Below are positions 51,104-61,827 of a stretch of 64,000 bases of DNA, one piece after another. The first letter of the stretch is position 1, and the number at the start of each line of letters is the position of its first letter. The translations under genes were made by a program, and so were the position numbers. This stretch comes from Heterohyrax brucei. Taxonomy: Eukaryota > Chordata > Mammalia > Hyracoidea > Procaviidae. Location of the stretch: NCBI GenBank assembly GCA_028571685.1, contig CM053143.1:151026329-151090328 (forward strand), in the 5' to 3' direction. The notes beneath the pieces are model-generated. The model saw only the letters and a list, made by a program, of their open reading frames with translations, made no database searches and was not told the origin of the DNA.

Positions 51104-51960
51104 AAAAAAATATTTTGTTGTGTTTTTGATGAAAGTGTACAGAGGAAATTGAGTTTTCATTTAACAGCTTCTATACATATTTAGTGCCATTGATTACATT
51201 TTTTCACAATGTACCACCATTCGCAGTGCATCAGTTATTTCCATTTTAGTTATCTCTCTCCATTACTCTACTTCCCTATCCCCCCTTGCCTTCTTATCTT
51301 TAGTCTAGGATGTTTATCATTTGGTTTCATCAAGACAATTATTTTGAGGAGTATAGAACTCACGGGTGATATTTTATGTTTTATGGGCCAATCTCTCCAC
51401 TGGCTGGAAAGCGACCTTGTGGCGTAGTTTGAACTCCAAGATAACGAAGCATATCTCAGGAGGGTATCTTTAGTGTTCATCTAGTCACTACTGGTGCAGT
51501 AAGTCTGTCTTATTTATTTATTTATTTATTTTTTAGGAATTTGAGTTTTGTTGCACCTTTCTCCCATATGGCATCTGGGACCCTCTATTAAGTTACTAGT
51601 TGGAAGAGTATGTGGTGGTAGTCAGACATTACGTTGTCCTTCTGGTCCCCAGATAGGTGATGTCGTTGTTTGACCCAGCTATTGGTTCTGCAGACTAGTT
51701 TCTTCTTGGAATCTTTGGTTTCCTTGTTTCGCTTTAGCTCTGGACAAGTAGAAATGAATGATTACATCTTAGATGGCTGTTCCCAAGATTTTAAGACCTT
51801 AAGTCCTACTCACCAAACTAGGATGTACAACACTGTCTTTCGGGGCTATATGATGCCCCCTGACACTATGGTCCTGAGCCCTCAAATCAAAGTAACTCAA
51901 CCCTGTGAGGTCTTTAGTTGCATCTAGGAAGCACTCATAACTATACCCTCATGTGTTTTA
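51104..51960 (-). mobile_element. L1 3'-UTR-like repeat (long copy)
   Basis: ATATTTTGTTGTGTTTTTGATGAAAGTGTACAGAG ... TACGTTGTCCTTCTGGTCCCCAGATAGG ... GATTACATCTTAGATGGCTG ... GCTATATGATGCCCCCTGACACTATGGTCCTGAGCC; collinear with 13235-14060. Includes a (TTTA)6 tract at 51510-51533. Confidence 0.62.
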
Positions 51961-52048
51961 TTTTATACTTGAAAATGTACGTAGCACTCATGAACATGTA
52001 TATAGATATGCCTACAGTTATTTATATATGCCTCCCTGTACATATTTA

Positions 52049-52215
52049 TGGGAAATCCTGGTGCTAGAGTGGTTAGAAGCTATGTCTGCCAACCAAAAAG
52101 TTGGCAGTTTGAATTCATCAGCTACTTTTTGAAAACGCTATAGGGCAGTTCTACTCTGTCCTGTGCGGTTACTATCACTCAGCATCAACTCGATGGCAAT
52201 AAGTTTTGTTTGGTA
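52049..52215 (+). mobile_element. AfroSINE
   Basis: ATGGGAAATCCTGGTGCTAGAGTGG, GCCAACCAAAAAGTTGGCAG, GGTTACTATCACTCAGCATCAACTCGATGGCAATAAG. Confidence 0.92.
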
Positions 52216-52256
52216 CACATTTATATGTACTTACATATCTGTGTAACCAAGCACGG

Positions 52257-52298
52257 TTTTGTTGTTGTTGTTGTTTACTTATTATTATTGTTGTTGCA
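52257..52298. repeat. (GTT/ATT)n microsatellite
   Basis: TTTGTTGTTGTTGTTGTTTACTTATTATTATTGTTGTTG. Confidence 0.85.
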
Positions 52299-52329
52299 AA
52301 ATTGTAAATCTCCTATTGAATCTTGTTTT

Positions 52330-52810
52330 TACAAGTTTCCGCATAAATTGCATTGGGGAGAGATGTCCCAAAACAGGCAGAGACACACCAGTCCAGGGGT
52401 CCAGTGAAGTTTACTGGAAGAGAAAGAGAGTGGGGTCTGAGCTGAGAGTGGTCCAGCCCGCTTCTCTCTAGTAGGGTAGATTTTTTTTGTAGTTTTAAAG
52501 TTTCAGTGATGTAGTGTGGGGTGAATAGGTTTATGGTTTGATAAGGAAAGAAAAAGCAGTAGCAAGAAATTCTGCTTAGGCCATTTATGGCTTAAATAAG
52601 AAGTGTTGGTTAGAAAGGGAAGGGCTAAGGTTTGTTTATGGTTAAGATTTTGATAAGGGAAGAGGGCCCGGAAGACAGGCATAAAGTTACTCACGGTTTT
52701 ATGGTTTTACTGGGTGGGGCCCACCAGGCTGTTTTCAGCTAACTGCAGGTCTGATTGTTAAATAAGAGACTTCCCTGAATTTCAGGGACAGAGTCCCCTC
52801 AAATTAGTCA
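52330..52810 (-). mobile_element. Possible solitary LTR remnant
   Basis: On the minus strand TCTCTTTCTCTTCCAGTAAACTTCACTGGACC resembles a polyadenylation/R-U5 region of an endogenous-retrovirus LTR, with purine-rich AAGGAAAGAAAAAGC sequence behind it. No viral genes present. Weak, structural impression only. Confidence 0.3.
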
Positions 52811-53039
52811 TGGACATTAATTACATTTATCACAATTATCAGTATTCTCTTAAATTGTGTATGTAGCCCTCTGTTTGTGCTCAAATGCTTGTCTTTACTG
52901 TGATTGTGCTGTGCTCACTACTTCCACACTTGCAGCCACATCTCCTGTCACCAGAACATTTTGGCACAGGAACCTCAGGTCTGATGGATGCGCTCTGCCC
53001 CCGCAGCTACTTTCTCAGTGGTATGAGGTCCTCAACTGT

Positions 53040-53310
53040 CTGTCGCTTCTCTTTCCTTTTATCTCTTGTAGGATAAAGGGTAGTGCAAGCCACCTACTGT
53101 GAAACTGCCTTTAGATTAGAACAGGTAGGTACCCTTAGGAAGAGTGTTACAGTCCCACCCTAATCCTCTTTAATGTAATCCAGTCTGTCAACCACAGCAG
53201 AGATTAGGATTTACAGCACAGGAAAATCACAAAATGCAGGGCAATCACACAGTGGTGGAAATCATGGGCTGGTCACACTTTGGGGAGGACATAATTCAAT
53301 CCATGACAAT
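53040..53310 (-). mobile_element. Family K repeat, antisense partial copy
   Basis: TTTCCTTTTATCTCTTGTAGGATAAAGG, GTTACAGTCCCACCCTAATCCTCTTT, AGGAAAATCACAAAATGCAGGGCAATCACACAGTGG and GACATAATTCAATCCATGAC are the reverse of 19000-19230. Confidence 0.65.
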
Positions 53311-54325
53311 TGTGAAGAATGAGAATTCCAGAACACTTAATTGTGCTCATAAGGAAACTGCATATAGACTAAGCAGCAGTCATTCACACAGAACAAGGAG
53401 ATACTGCATGGCTTAAAATCAGGGAAGGTATGGGTCAGGGTTGTATCCTTTCACTATAGTTATTCAATGTGTATGCTGAGCAAATAATCCAAAAAGTTGA
53501 ACTGTATGATGAAGAATGCAGCATCAGAATTTGAGACTCTTTTACAACCTGGGATACACAGAATATGCAACGTGGCTTGCTGAAAACCAAGAGAACGTGA
53601 GGCACTTACTGAAGAAGGTGAAAGACCACAGTATGGATTATGCCTCAACATAAAGAAAACAAAAATCCGCACAACTGAGCCAATAAGCAGCATCATGATA
53701 AATGAAGAAAAGATTGCAGTTCATTCAAAGGTTTCATTTTATGTAGATCTACAATCAGAGGTCATAGAAACAGCATTCAAGAAATCAAATGGCATAGCAC
53801 ACTGAGCAAATTTGCTGCAAAAGACCTCATTAAACTGTTAAAAAGCAATGATGTCACTTTGAAGACAAGATACACTCGACCCAAGTCATGGCGTTTTCAA
53901 CCACATCATATGCAAGTGAAAGCTAGATGATAAATAAGTAAGATGAAAGAAGAATTGATGCCTTTGAATTATGATGCTGGTGAAAAATATGGAGTATACC
54001 ATGGACTGCCAAAAACACAGTTTTGTCTTGGAACAAGTACAGCCAGAATGCTCCTTATAAGCAAAGATGGCAAGACTTCATCTCATGTACTTCGGACAGG
54101 TTATCAGGAGGGACCAGTCCCTGGAGAAGGACATCATGGTTGGTAAAGTAGAGGGTCAGCAAAAAAGAGGAAGGCCCTCAGGGAGATGGACTTACACGGT
54201 GGCTCTAACAATGACTCAAACACAGGAACAACTAGAAGAATGGTACAGGACCACGCTGTTTTCCTTCTGCTGCACATAGAGTGTCTATGAGTCCGAACTG
54301 ATTTGATGACTTCTTAACAATAGCA
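53311..54325 (+). mobile_element. RTE LINE fragment
   Basis: AGAATTCCAGAACACTTAATTGTGCTCATAAGGAAACTGC ... GGTTGTATCCTTTCACTATAG ... GAATTATGATGCTGGTGAAAAATATGGAGTATACCATGGACTGCC ... GTCTATGAGTCCGAACTGATTTGATGAC. Many frame breaks; the YADD box is not recognisable (GGATACACAGAATATGC). Confidence 0.9.
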
Positions 54326-55964
54326 AGAGATCTCTGTTTCTAGTTTTTTGATGACGTGCCAAGTTGTTTTCCATAGTAGTTGTACTATTTTACAGTCCTA
54401 CCAGCAATGAATTGATTGTTTCTTTTAAATGCTGTGAGTCACTTCCTACTGATAGTGACCCTGTGTACAGCAGGACAAAATGCCACAATGAATAAGGGTT
54501 CCAATCTTTCCCCCATCTTTGCCAACATTTGTTTTCTGTTGTTGGTTTTTCAATCACTGTCATTTTGTTAGGAGTTGGTATATCCTTGTAGTTTTGATTT
54601 GTGTCTCTCTAGTAACTGACAATCATAAGCATATTCTCCTGTGTTTGTTTACTGCTTACATGTATTCTTTGGTGAAGGTTCTTTTCATGTCCTTTGACAA
54701 TTTTATAATTGTGGGTTGTTGTTTATTTTTTTTTTTTGTCTTTTTGTTATTGAGTCAAAGTTTTCTATAAATTTTAGAGATTAAACTCTGATCTATCTTT
54801 TCTAAGGGTAGTTTTATGTCTATAGGTTCTCTTTTCACACTTTTGATGTATTTTGATGAGCAGATGTTTCTGTTTTCTTAATAAGACCCCATTTATCTAT
54901 TTTGTCATCTTCTACATGCACATTTGTTGTATTACTTGTTGCTGTATTTTTACAGACAAGTAGGTCCCATAGGTTTCTCCCAGAAGAAGGCTTAATGCCT
55001 AGGTCTTTGATCCACTTTGAGTTAGTTTTTATGTTTGATGTGAGGTATGGGTCCTGTTGCAATTCTGCAAGTGGATAATCAGTTTTGCCAAAACTATTTA
55101 TTAAAGAGACTGCCTCTATCCCATTGGATGGACTTTGACCATCTGTCAAAGATCAATTCATAGATGTTTGTATTTGATTCTGCATTCTCAGTTCTATTCC
55201 ACTGGTCTATGCATCTGTCAAGGAGCCAGCACCAGGCTGTTTTGATAATTACGCAGTAGCTTTATAGTATGTTTTTATATGAGGATCTCTGAGGCCTCTT
55301 GCTTTGTTATTTCTCCCATATTGTTTCAGCTAGTCAAGGCTTCTTCACTTTCCACATGAAGCTGGTCATTAGTTTTCCCATTTCAGTAAAGAATGCTGTT
55401 GGAATTTGTATTGAGATCATGTTGAATCTATAGATTGCTTTAGCTAACATTGACATTTTCACTTTATTAAGCCTTCTTATACAAAAACACAGGATGGCTT
55501 TCCATTTTTTGTAGGTCTCTTTTAGTCTCTTGTTACAGTGTTATATAACTCTCATTTTATAAGTCTTTTATATCCCTTGTTAGGCTAATCCCTAGATTTT
55601 TCTTTTTTATTAATTTGGGGCTATTGTAAATAGTGTTGTTTTGTTCATTTCTTTTTTTCAGAACAGTCCTTATTAGTGCAGAGAAACCCAGCTGACTTTT
55701 GTATGTTGATCTCACATCCTGCAGTGTTGCTAAATTCTATTAGTTTCAGCAGCATTCTGATAGAATCTTTAGGGTCCTCTACATATAGGATCATGTCATC
55801 TGCAACTAGTGATAATTTTACTTCTTTTCCAACTTATATACTTTTTATTTCTCTTTCTTGTCTTATTTGTTTAGCTAGGATTTCCAGTACAATGCTGAAT
55901 TAAGAGTGATAATAATGGACAACTTGTCTTATTCTCATTTTCTGAGAGAAGGTGCTCTTGGATG
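54326..55964 (-). mobile_element. L1 ORF2 region, antisense, 1.6 kb
   Basis: GTTTTCCATAGTAGTTGTACTATTTTACAGTCC ... TGTCTATAGGTTCTC ... CCAAAACTATTTATTAAAGAGACTGCC ... TTGAATCTATAGATTGCTTTAGC ... GATCATGTCATCTGC ... TTTCCAGTACAATGCTGAATTAAGAGTGATAATAATGGAC. It covers the 3' half of ORF2 to the RT region on the minus strand, with stops. An AfroSINE fragment (54430-54490) is inside. Confidence 0.9.
54430..54490 (-). mobile_element. AfroSINE fragment in L1
   Basis: AATGCTGTGAGTCACTTCCTACTGATAGTGACCCTGTGTACAGCAGGACAAAATGCC. Confidence 0.5.
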
Positions 55965-56085
55965 TTAATCTTTACAGAAGCAATTCTCCAGATCTTTCTT
56001 CTACAGAGCTGCCACTAGTCAGATGCCAACTGTCAACCTTTATGCTAGCAGCCATTTGCCAAACTACTCGCACCACCCAGGCTCC
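55965..56085 (-). mobile_element. AfroSINE 5' part ending the L1
   Basis: TAATCTTTACAGAAGCAATTCTCCAGATC ... CCAACTGTCAACCTTTATGCTAGCAGCC ... CGCACCACCCAGGCTCC. Confidence 0.8.
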
Positions 56086-56526
56086 TGACAAGAGCACATC
56101 CACACAAAAACAGTGACCCCCGTAAAGGGATCCCACTAAATCTGTACTTAATATATCCCCGACTTCCTTTCACCCAGATCCCACAAATGCATGATTTTAC
56201 AAAAATACATGGCCCTGTGACTACCTAAGGGCTTCCTCCAAGGCTTTGGAAGAGGCCTATGCAGGTGAAGGGATACAAAGCTTAAGCTTTATTAGTTTCA
56301 TGGTTAATAATATGCCTCTGGTTGAGAGACAGAGACCAGCTAAATCAACTCTTTTCTGTTTTCATTAAGTCAAATGAGAATAGCACTCCCCAGAGTCAAT
56401 TATTACTTGCATGGTAATTGAGTATTTAGAAGTTTAGACAAAGTTTTTATTAATAATATATTTTATTCCTTAAGAAAAAAACACTTTGACAGAAAAATCA
56501 AATTTATTTGAATGTCTTTTGTTTAT
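56086..56526. other. No recognisable feature
   Basis: Nothing recognised. Confidence 0.3.
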
Positions 56527-56692
56527 GGAGACCTTTTGGCACAGTAGTTAAGAGCTCGGCTGCTAACCAAAAGGCTAGCTGTTCAAATCCACCAGCTGCC
56601 CCTTGGAAAGCCTCTTTCGACAGTTCTACTTGGTCCCCTAAGATCACTGTAAATCAGAATCAATTCAACCACAACGTGTTTTTCTGGTTTTA
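56527..56692 (+). mobile_element. AfroSINE
   Basis: GAGACCTTTTGGCACAGTAGTTAAGAGCTCGGCTGCTAACCAAAAGGC ... GATCACTGTAAATCAGAATCAATTC. Confidence 0.92.
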
Positions 56693-58100
56693 TTCTTTCT
56701 AGGAAATAAGGATTAAAGCAATGTTTTTCTATGTATTGTGGGGTCACTAGTAAATACAGTTTTTGTGATAGAGATCACTAAAGCTTATTAATGATTTTCA
56801 GATTTCACCAGGAGAAATACCTTCTCTTTCTATCTGATCCTCACAGGCACTTAAACCTATTTAAGCATGTAACTCAGTCTCATTTATTATCATGCTATTA
56901 ATGCACTTTAGCAGGGAAACTAAATATATATGGGGAGAGTAGTAGAATTGTGCAGCCATTTTTTAAACTATGCTGACAGGGAGCCTGTTTCCTATTCAGT
57001 TCAAATACCAGGCAGCATAACTGCTTCCTCTGTTCCCATGGAAACCTCAGTCTTGCTGAAGTTCAAGTTAATTTCTTACTGCCATCTGCCTGTTGAGCTA
57101 CAGGGCTTTCTCCCCACTAATACCATGCAGAGGCTGTTAGGATGGTGAAGTTTACTTAGGAACTCCCCGGGTTGTTTCCACAGGAGGTCAAGATTGAAAA
57201 CAGATCCTGCTGAAACTCCATGCTGAATGAGCTACAGGGTGAAAGGAGTTAAAATACATTGCATGAGCTTTTTCAGTTTTATTTTTTGAATTCACTTATG
57301 TTTAATGCAAATTGGCTACAAGGAATGAGTATTAAAAATAGGTCACATTGCACAGGATAAAGTTTGTGTCATGTTTTATCATCCCTTTAAACTCTAAAAC
57401 TGACCACATTTCTATGTGCATCTTGAAAATGTTAATGATATCTAGAGTTAGAGGTCATACGCTGGAGACCCGTGAATCAACTGTGTCTTGCAGACATAGT
57501 TTTTTGGCCTGCACAGTGTTTTAAAACAATACTTGGACAAATTGCTAAGTTTAAAAAATTGGCAAACTTCATCCAAAAGGAGAAAAGAAACCCTCTAGAT
57601 TTCCAGCTTCTCGTGAGAACTTGCAGGTTGTGGCTGGCCCCGCATTCCTGCATTGTCAAAGCCCTGCTCAGCAGCAGCTCTTCCCCGAGGAAGAGGCAGG
57701 CCCTTCTATTTGCCACAATCCGTGTCACTTCTGACAGTTTCACACTGGTGGGCTTCATTCATTGGTAGTAGCTGCCTGGCCTCTAAAACATTGCATGCAC
57801 CCTTTCCTGCCTTAAATTCTTGCAATGCCTACCTCCTAAGGTGTGATGCATTAGCTTGAAAAAAGATACGTATTCACATAAAATTTTTATCAGCTTAATA
57901 CACAAAGTAGCAAATCAAATACCTGCCACTTTCATTTGCTTTTCAGCCTTCTGTTCTCTAGCATAAGTTACTTAGAGTAATTTGCCTTGCTGTTCATCAG
58001 GAATCAACAAACTAGAAGACTGGGCACATTAGCCTTTTTGCTTCCCACCTCAAAATACTTCCTAAGAATAATTGCCTGTACTTGTTTGTTTACTATGTGG
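56693..58100. other. No recognisable feature (1.4 kb repeat-poor)
   Basis: Upstream flank without known repeats. Overlapping open frames on both strands at 57472-57768 have no domain I recognise. Confidence 0.35.
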
Positions 58101-58101
58101 C

Positions 58102-58259
58102 AGGAAACCCCAGCGGTGCAGTGGTTAAGTTCGACAGCTGCTAACCAAAAGGTCAGCAGTTCCAGTCTACCAGGTGCTCCTTGGAAACCACGGAACAGTT
58201 CTCCTCTGCCCTATAGGTTTGCTGTGAGTTGGAACTAACCTGACAGCAATGGGTTTGGA
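58102..58259 (+). mobile_element. AfroSINE
   Basis: CAGGAAACCCCAGCGGTGCAGTGGTTAAG ... GTTTGCTGTGAGTTGGAACTAACCTGACAGCAATGGG. Confidence 0.93.
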
Positions 58260-58274
58260 TTGACATTTGGTCAC

Positions 58275-58400
58275 TACGTGGCCAGCACTGCCTTAAAGCA
58301 ACTCCACATCAATTGATATCACGATGATCCCTGCTTTGTAGAGGAGAAAATTGAGGCACATGAGGATCAACAACTTGCCCAAATAAGCTTCACTCAGTTT
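58275..58400 (-). repeat. MIR fragment
   Basis: GTGGCCAGCACTGCCTTAAAGC ... CCCTGCTTTGTAGAGGAGAAAATTGAGGCACATGAGGATCAACAACTTGCCC. Confidence 0.55.
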
Positions 58401-58718
58401 TGTTAGTTCTGGAACTTGCAATTAGCCACTACTGTTTGTTTCACTGTCCTCATGTAGCTCAATTCACCAAGTTGAAACTATCTGTTTACAATATTTCTGA
58501 CTTTGTGATAGAATATGTACAGAATGCAAAAAAAAAAAAAATCTATGACACAGCTCTTCCTTCAAGAGTATACAGAATTTCAATGACAAGAACAATTGTT
58601 TAACTGGATTTTATTGCCTATACTGCCCATAGGAAAATAAATAAATATAACATATATAAACAGATGTAGAAGGAGCTATGAGAATTATGTATGGTACCAG
58701 AAAAACCAGGATACCTGA

Positions 58719-58928
58719 AAAAACCCAAACCCACTGCCATCAAGTGGATTCCAACTCATAGCAACCCTATAGGACAGGATATAACTGCTCCACAGGATTT
58801 GCAAGGGTGTAAATATTTACAGAAGAAATGTACCAAATCTTTCTTCCATGGAACTGCTGGTGGGTTTGAACTGCCAATCTTTGGGTTAGTAGCCAGCCAC
58901 TTTACTGTTTTTTCCATTAGAGCTCCTG
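58719..58928 (-). mobile_element. AfroSINE (long subtype)
   Basis: AAACCCAAACCCACTGCCATCAAGTGGATTCC ... AATATTTACAGAAGAAATGTACC ... CTGCTGGTGGGTTTGAACTGCC ... TTAGAGCTCC. Confidence 0.9.
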
Positions 58929-59439
58929 TGCCAGAAGCAATAGTATGTATTAATGGTGGTGGAATAGCTTAGAAAAGAATAGTGATGATTGCTGCATAGC
59001 ATGAAAAAAGTGATCAACGTCCCTGAATCATCCATGCAAAAATTGTTGAATTGGCCAGTGTTTTGTTAGGTATATTTTTACCACTGCTTTTAAGGAAAAA
59101 TGTGCAATTGTATGCACAGAGGCAGTTGGAAGTATGAGAGAGCATGGTGCTTTGGAACTATTCAAAGTAGTTGACATAAGCAAAGGACAAGAGCTGGCTT
59201 TTCACAAAACAAGTAGTTCTATTAGCGAATAAGTGTGTGGTTGCATAATTTCTGAAATATTAATAGATGTTTCCTGACTGGTATTTACATTCTCCCTCTG
59301 CTTTTTCCTGTGTTTGGCCACCCAGAGTTCCATATTCCCTGCCTTAGGTAAGCAATGGTGTATCTACGCAGATGGTGCCGTTAAGAGCCTTCCAGTAACT
59401 TCCACTGTTACCAAATCCAGAAAGGTGGGTCCTGGTCCA
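58929..59439. other. No recognisable feature
   Basis: Nothing recognised. Confidence 0.3.
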
Positions 59440-59795
59440 GCACACTTAGACTTGCCATTATCTAGACACCAGTCTTTGAGGAAGAAAAAGTAACTTTACT
59501 GCAGTGCACAGGAGCAAAGAGCCAGGAGGAAGTTCCTCAGATCCAGTCTCCTTGAGCTATGGGTAGGCAGGACTCATATGGGATGAAGGCAGGACTTATA
59601 TGGGATTTGGGCAGCAAGGTGGTGGTCAAGCAAGTCTTCTTGGGAGGGAAAACTCTAGAAGCTGGCCAGGAACCAGAAGGTAGATGGTGTCTGCCTCTCT
59701 TTTCTCTTACAAGGTCACTAGTCATTGAATTTTGGACCCACCCTAAATCCAGGCTATGTATCACCCATCTGTCAGTTGGCAGTCCCACAGTTGTT
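59440..59795 (-). mobile_element. Possible LTR remnant
   Basis: AGGAAGAAAAAGTAACTTTACTGCAGTGCACAGGAGCAAAGAGCC and imperfect internal repeats (GGACTCATATGGGATGAAGGC / GGACTTATATGGGATTTGGGC) have the look of an antisense LTR; no coding remains. Low certainty. Confidence 0.3.
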
Positions 59796-60146
59796 CACGT
59801 GTTGTTGTGATGTTGGAAACTGTGCTACCACTGTTTCAAACACCAGCAGGATCAGTCACGGAAGATAGGTTTCACCTGAGCTTCTGGACTTAGACTGATT
59901 AGGAATAAAGGCCTGGTGATCTGCTTCTACCAAGTAGCCAGTGAAAACCCTATGGATCACAACAGAAGGTCGTCTCACATGGCACTGGAAGATGAGCCCC
60001 CTGGGTTGGAAGGCACTCCAAATACACAGAGACACAATGGGATTGAGTGTAAAAAATAATTGTGAAGATGGCACAAGAGCAGGCAACATTTCGTTGTTAT
60101 ACACAAGATCACTGTGAATCAGAGCTGGACTCCACAACTGAATCTA
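59796..60146 (+). mobile_element. Internally deleted RTE derivative, second copy
   Basis: 5' part: ACGTGTTGTTGTGATGTTGGAAACTGTGCTACCACTG...ACCAGCAGGATCAGTCACGG...CCCCCTGGGTTGGAAGGCACTCC. After GAAGGCACTCCAAA it jumps to the RTE 3' end (ACACAATGGGATTGAGTGTAAAAAATAATTGTGAAGATGGCAC...GATCACTGTGAATCAGAGCTGGACTC). It lacks the entire coding region; the breakpoint differs from the copy at 27660. Confidence 0.75.
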
Positions 60147-60724
60147 GGATAATCTCATTTTGATATTTAATTTAATCGTATCTGCAGAGATCTATGTGAA
60201 CATAAGCTTACATTCACAGGTACTGGGAATTTAGCTTATATATGTCTTTTGGGGGACATTAGTCAGCCCACTACAATATCACACCTTTATATAACATTTT
60301 CTTTCTAGGTAATAAGCTAACTATAATCCTAGAGAACAACATGCTACACATTGTCCAAGCATTATCTCGGTCAGGCTCTATAGTATCTTTGCCCCGCCCC
60401 ACTTCACCTCCTATCAGTTATCCAAATATCCAGTTTCCATTGCTTGGCCTTCTGGTTAGGACACTAAGATTTCAAAATTCATGCCAGTGAATAAAGCAAC
60501 AGCTTTCACCAGTGAGGACAAATGACTGCTCATAGACAATCACTAGCATGACCTGTCTGGCCACTTCTTGAAGCTGTACAGCTAGATTTACACTTGTTTA
60601 TAATCTCAGTGCCGTCTCCACAATTCAGTACTCAGGACAAGACACTTCTTCACTGACTGTCTGCTTCCCACGTTATAGCAAATGTCTGGGTCAAGATGGA
60701 CCGTCATAATGCATACTGGTTTTG
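60147..60724. other. No clear feature
   Basis: Includes CTTTTGGGGGACATTAGTCAGCCCACTACAA, of a type common in degraded LTR/other repeats; not assigned. Confidence 0.3.
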
Positions 60725-60918
60725 CCCAACTTTTTATTATGAAAATGCTCAAATATTACAGCAGAATTGAAAGAATTACACAATTAGCACTTGTATTACT
60801 GTAACTTATATTATCATATTCCTCATTTTACTGTTGTTGCTTTTTTCTGTAATTATGCATCAACCTATCCTTCCAACCATCCATGAACCCACTTTACATT
60901 TCCTTTTGCTAAGTACTT
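60725..60918 (-). mobile_element. Possible L1 3'-UTR fragment
   Basis: TTTTATTATGAAAATGCTCAAATATTACAGCAGAATTGAAAGAATTACACAATTAGCAC resembles a common antisense L1 segment. Confidence 0.4.
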
Positions 60919-60920
60919 TA

Positions 60921-61018
60921 GCTCCTTAGAAACTCTATAGGACAGTTCTGCTCTGTCCTATAGCGTCCCTGTGAGTCAAAACCGACTTGACAGCAGTGTG
61001 TTCAGTTTTTTCGTTTTT
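60921..61018 (+). mobile_element. AfroSINE 3' half
   Basis: CTCCTTAGAAACTCTATAGGACAGTTCTGCTCTG ... GTGAGTCAAAACCGACTTGACAGCAGTGTG. Confidence 0.9.
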
Positions 61019-61030
61019 GGTAAGCACTTC

Positions 61031-61183
61031 AGTGGAAACCTTGGTGGTGCTATGTCTGCTAAGCAAAAGATCAGCAGTTCAAATACACCAGGTGCTCCTT
61101 GGAAACTCTATGGAGCAGTTCTACTCTGTCCTATAGGGTCACTATCAGTTGAAATTGACTTATCAGCAGTTGAGTTTTTGTTT
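61031..61183 (+). mobile_element. AfroSINE
   Basis: AGTGGAAACCTTGGTGGTGCTATGTCTGC ... GTCACTATCAGTTGAAATTGACTTATCAGCAGTTG. Related words (TAAGTACTT / TAAGCACTT / TAAGTACTT) precede and follow this and the previous SINE. Confidence 0.92.
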
Positions 61184-61477
61184 AAGTACTTAAGTATGCA
61201 GTCATTAAACCAAACAGCTCCCAAAAGACAGAAAAGAGGAGTGAGACTGGCTAAGCATGTCCAATTCTTTTTTAAAAACTCACCAACTAAACCAGGCGTT
61301 CCTCCTGCTGTGGGGAAGAGTAATAAGTATCAAGGGAGACCAGGAGGGTGACACAAGGGATCCCTCTTCACAGGAAAGAGGAGGAGGAATGTATTTCCTT
61401 ACAAAGAATACACTGAACGATGCCATAGATGAACCTCTTCAATAATGACCAATAATAGATACAACATTGAGTCCCTT

Positions 61478-61636
61478 TATGGTAAAAACAGTTAAGCATT
61501 TGACTAGTAACTGAAAAGTTGGCAATTCAAACCCACCCAGAGCCACCTTAGAAGAAAGGCGTGCCTATGTGTTTCTGAAAGGTCACAGTTTGAAACCCAC
61601 ATTAACCACCGAAGTACAACCACCAACAACCAATGA
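61478..61636 (+). mobile_element. AfroSINE (long subtype), 3'-degraded
   Basis: AACAGTTAAGCATTTGACTAGTAACTGAAAAGTTGGC ... CCACCCAGAGCCACCTTAGAAGAAAGGCG. Confidence 0.78.
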
Positions 61637-61664
61637 TTTTTAACTCAGTAACTCCAGAATCTCT

Positions 61665-61782
61665 GCCAACCCAAAAGTTGGCAGTTTAGATTGTCAGGTA
61701 TTCCTTGGAAACTCTATGGAGCAGTTCTACTCTGTCCTATAGGATCACCATGAGTTGGAATCAATTTGATGACAATGGATAA
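61665..61782 (+). mobile_element. AfroSINE (5'-truncated)
   Basis: CCAACCCAAAAGTTGGCAGTTTAGATTG ... GATCACCATGAGTTGGAATCAATTTGATGACAATGG. Confidence 0.9.
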
Positions 61783-61827
61783 CTCTAGTGTCTTCAATTT
61801 TTCACAATCCTCCAATTACTATATCCA

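Noticed and set aside
52330-52810. Endogenous retrovirus provirus
   Set aside because: Only an LTR-like end could be suspected; no gag, pol or env remnants were found nearby.
57472-57768. Overlapping 98- and 93-codon frames on opposite strands
   Set aside because: No recognisable motifs and no repeat of coding-type signals; retained only as part of a repeat-poor block.
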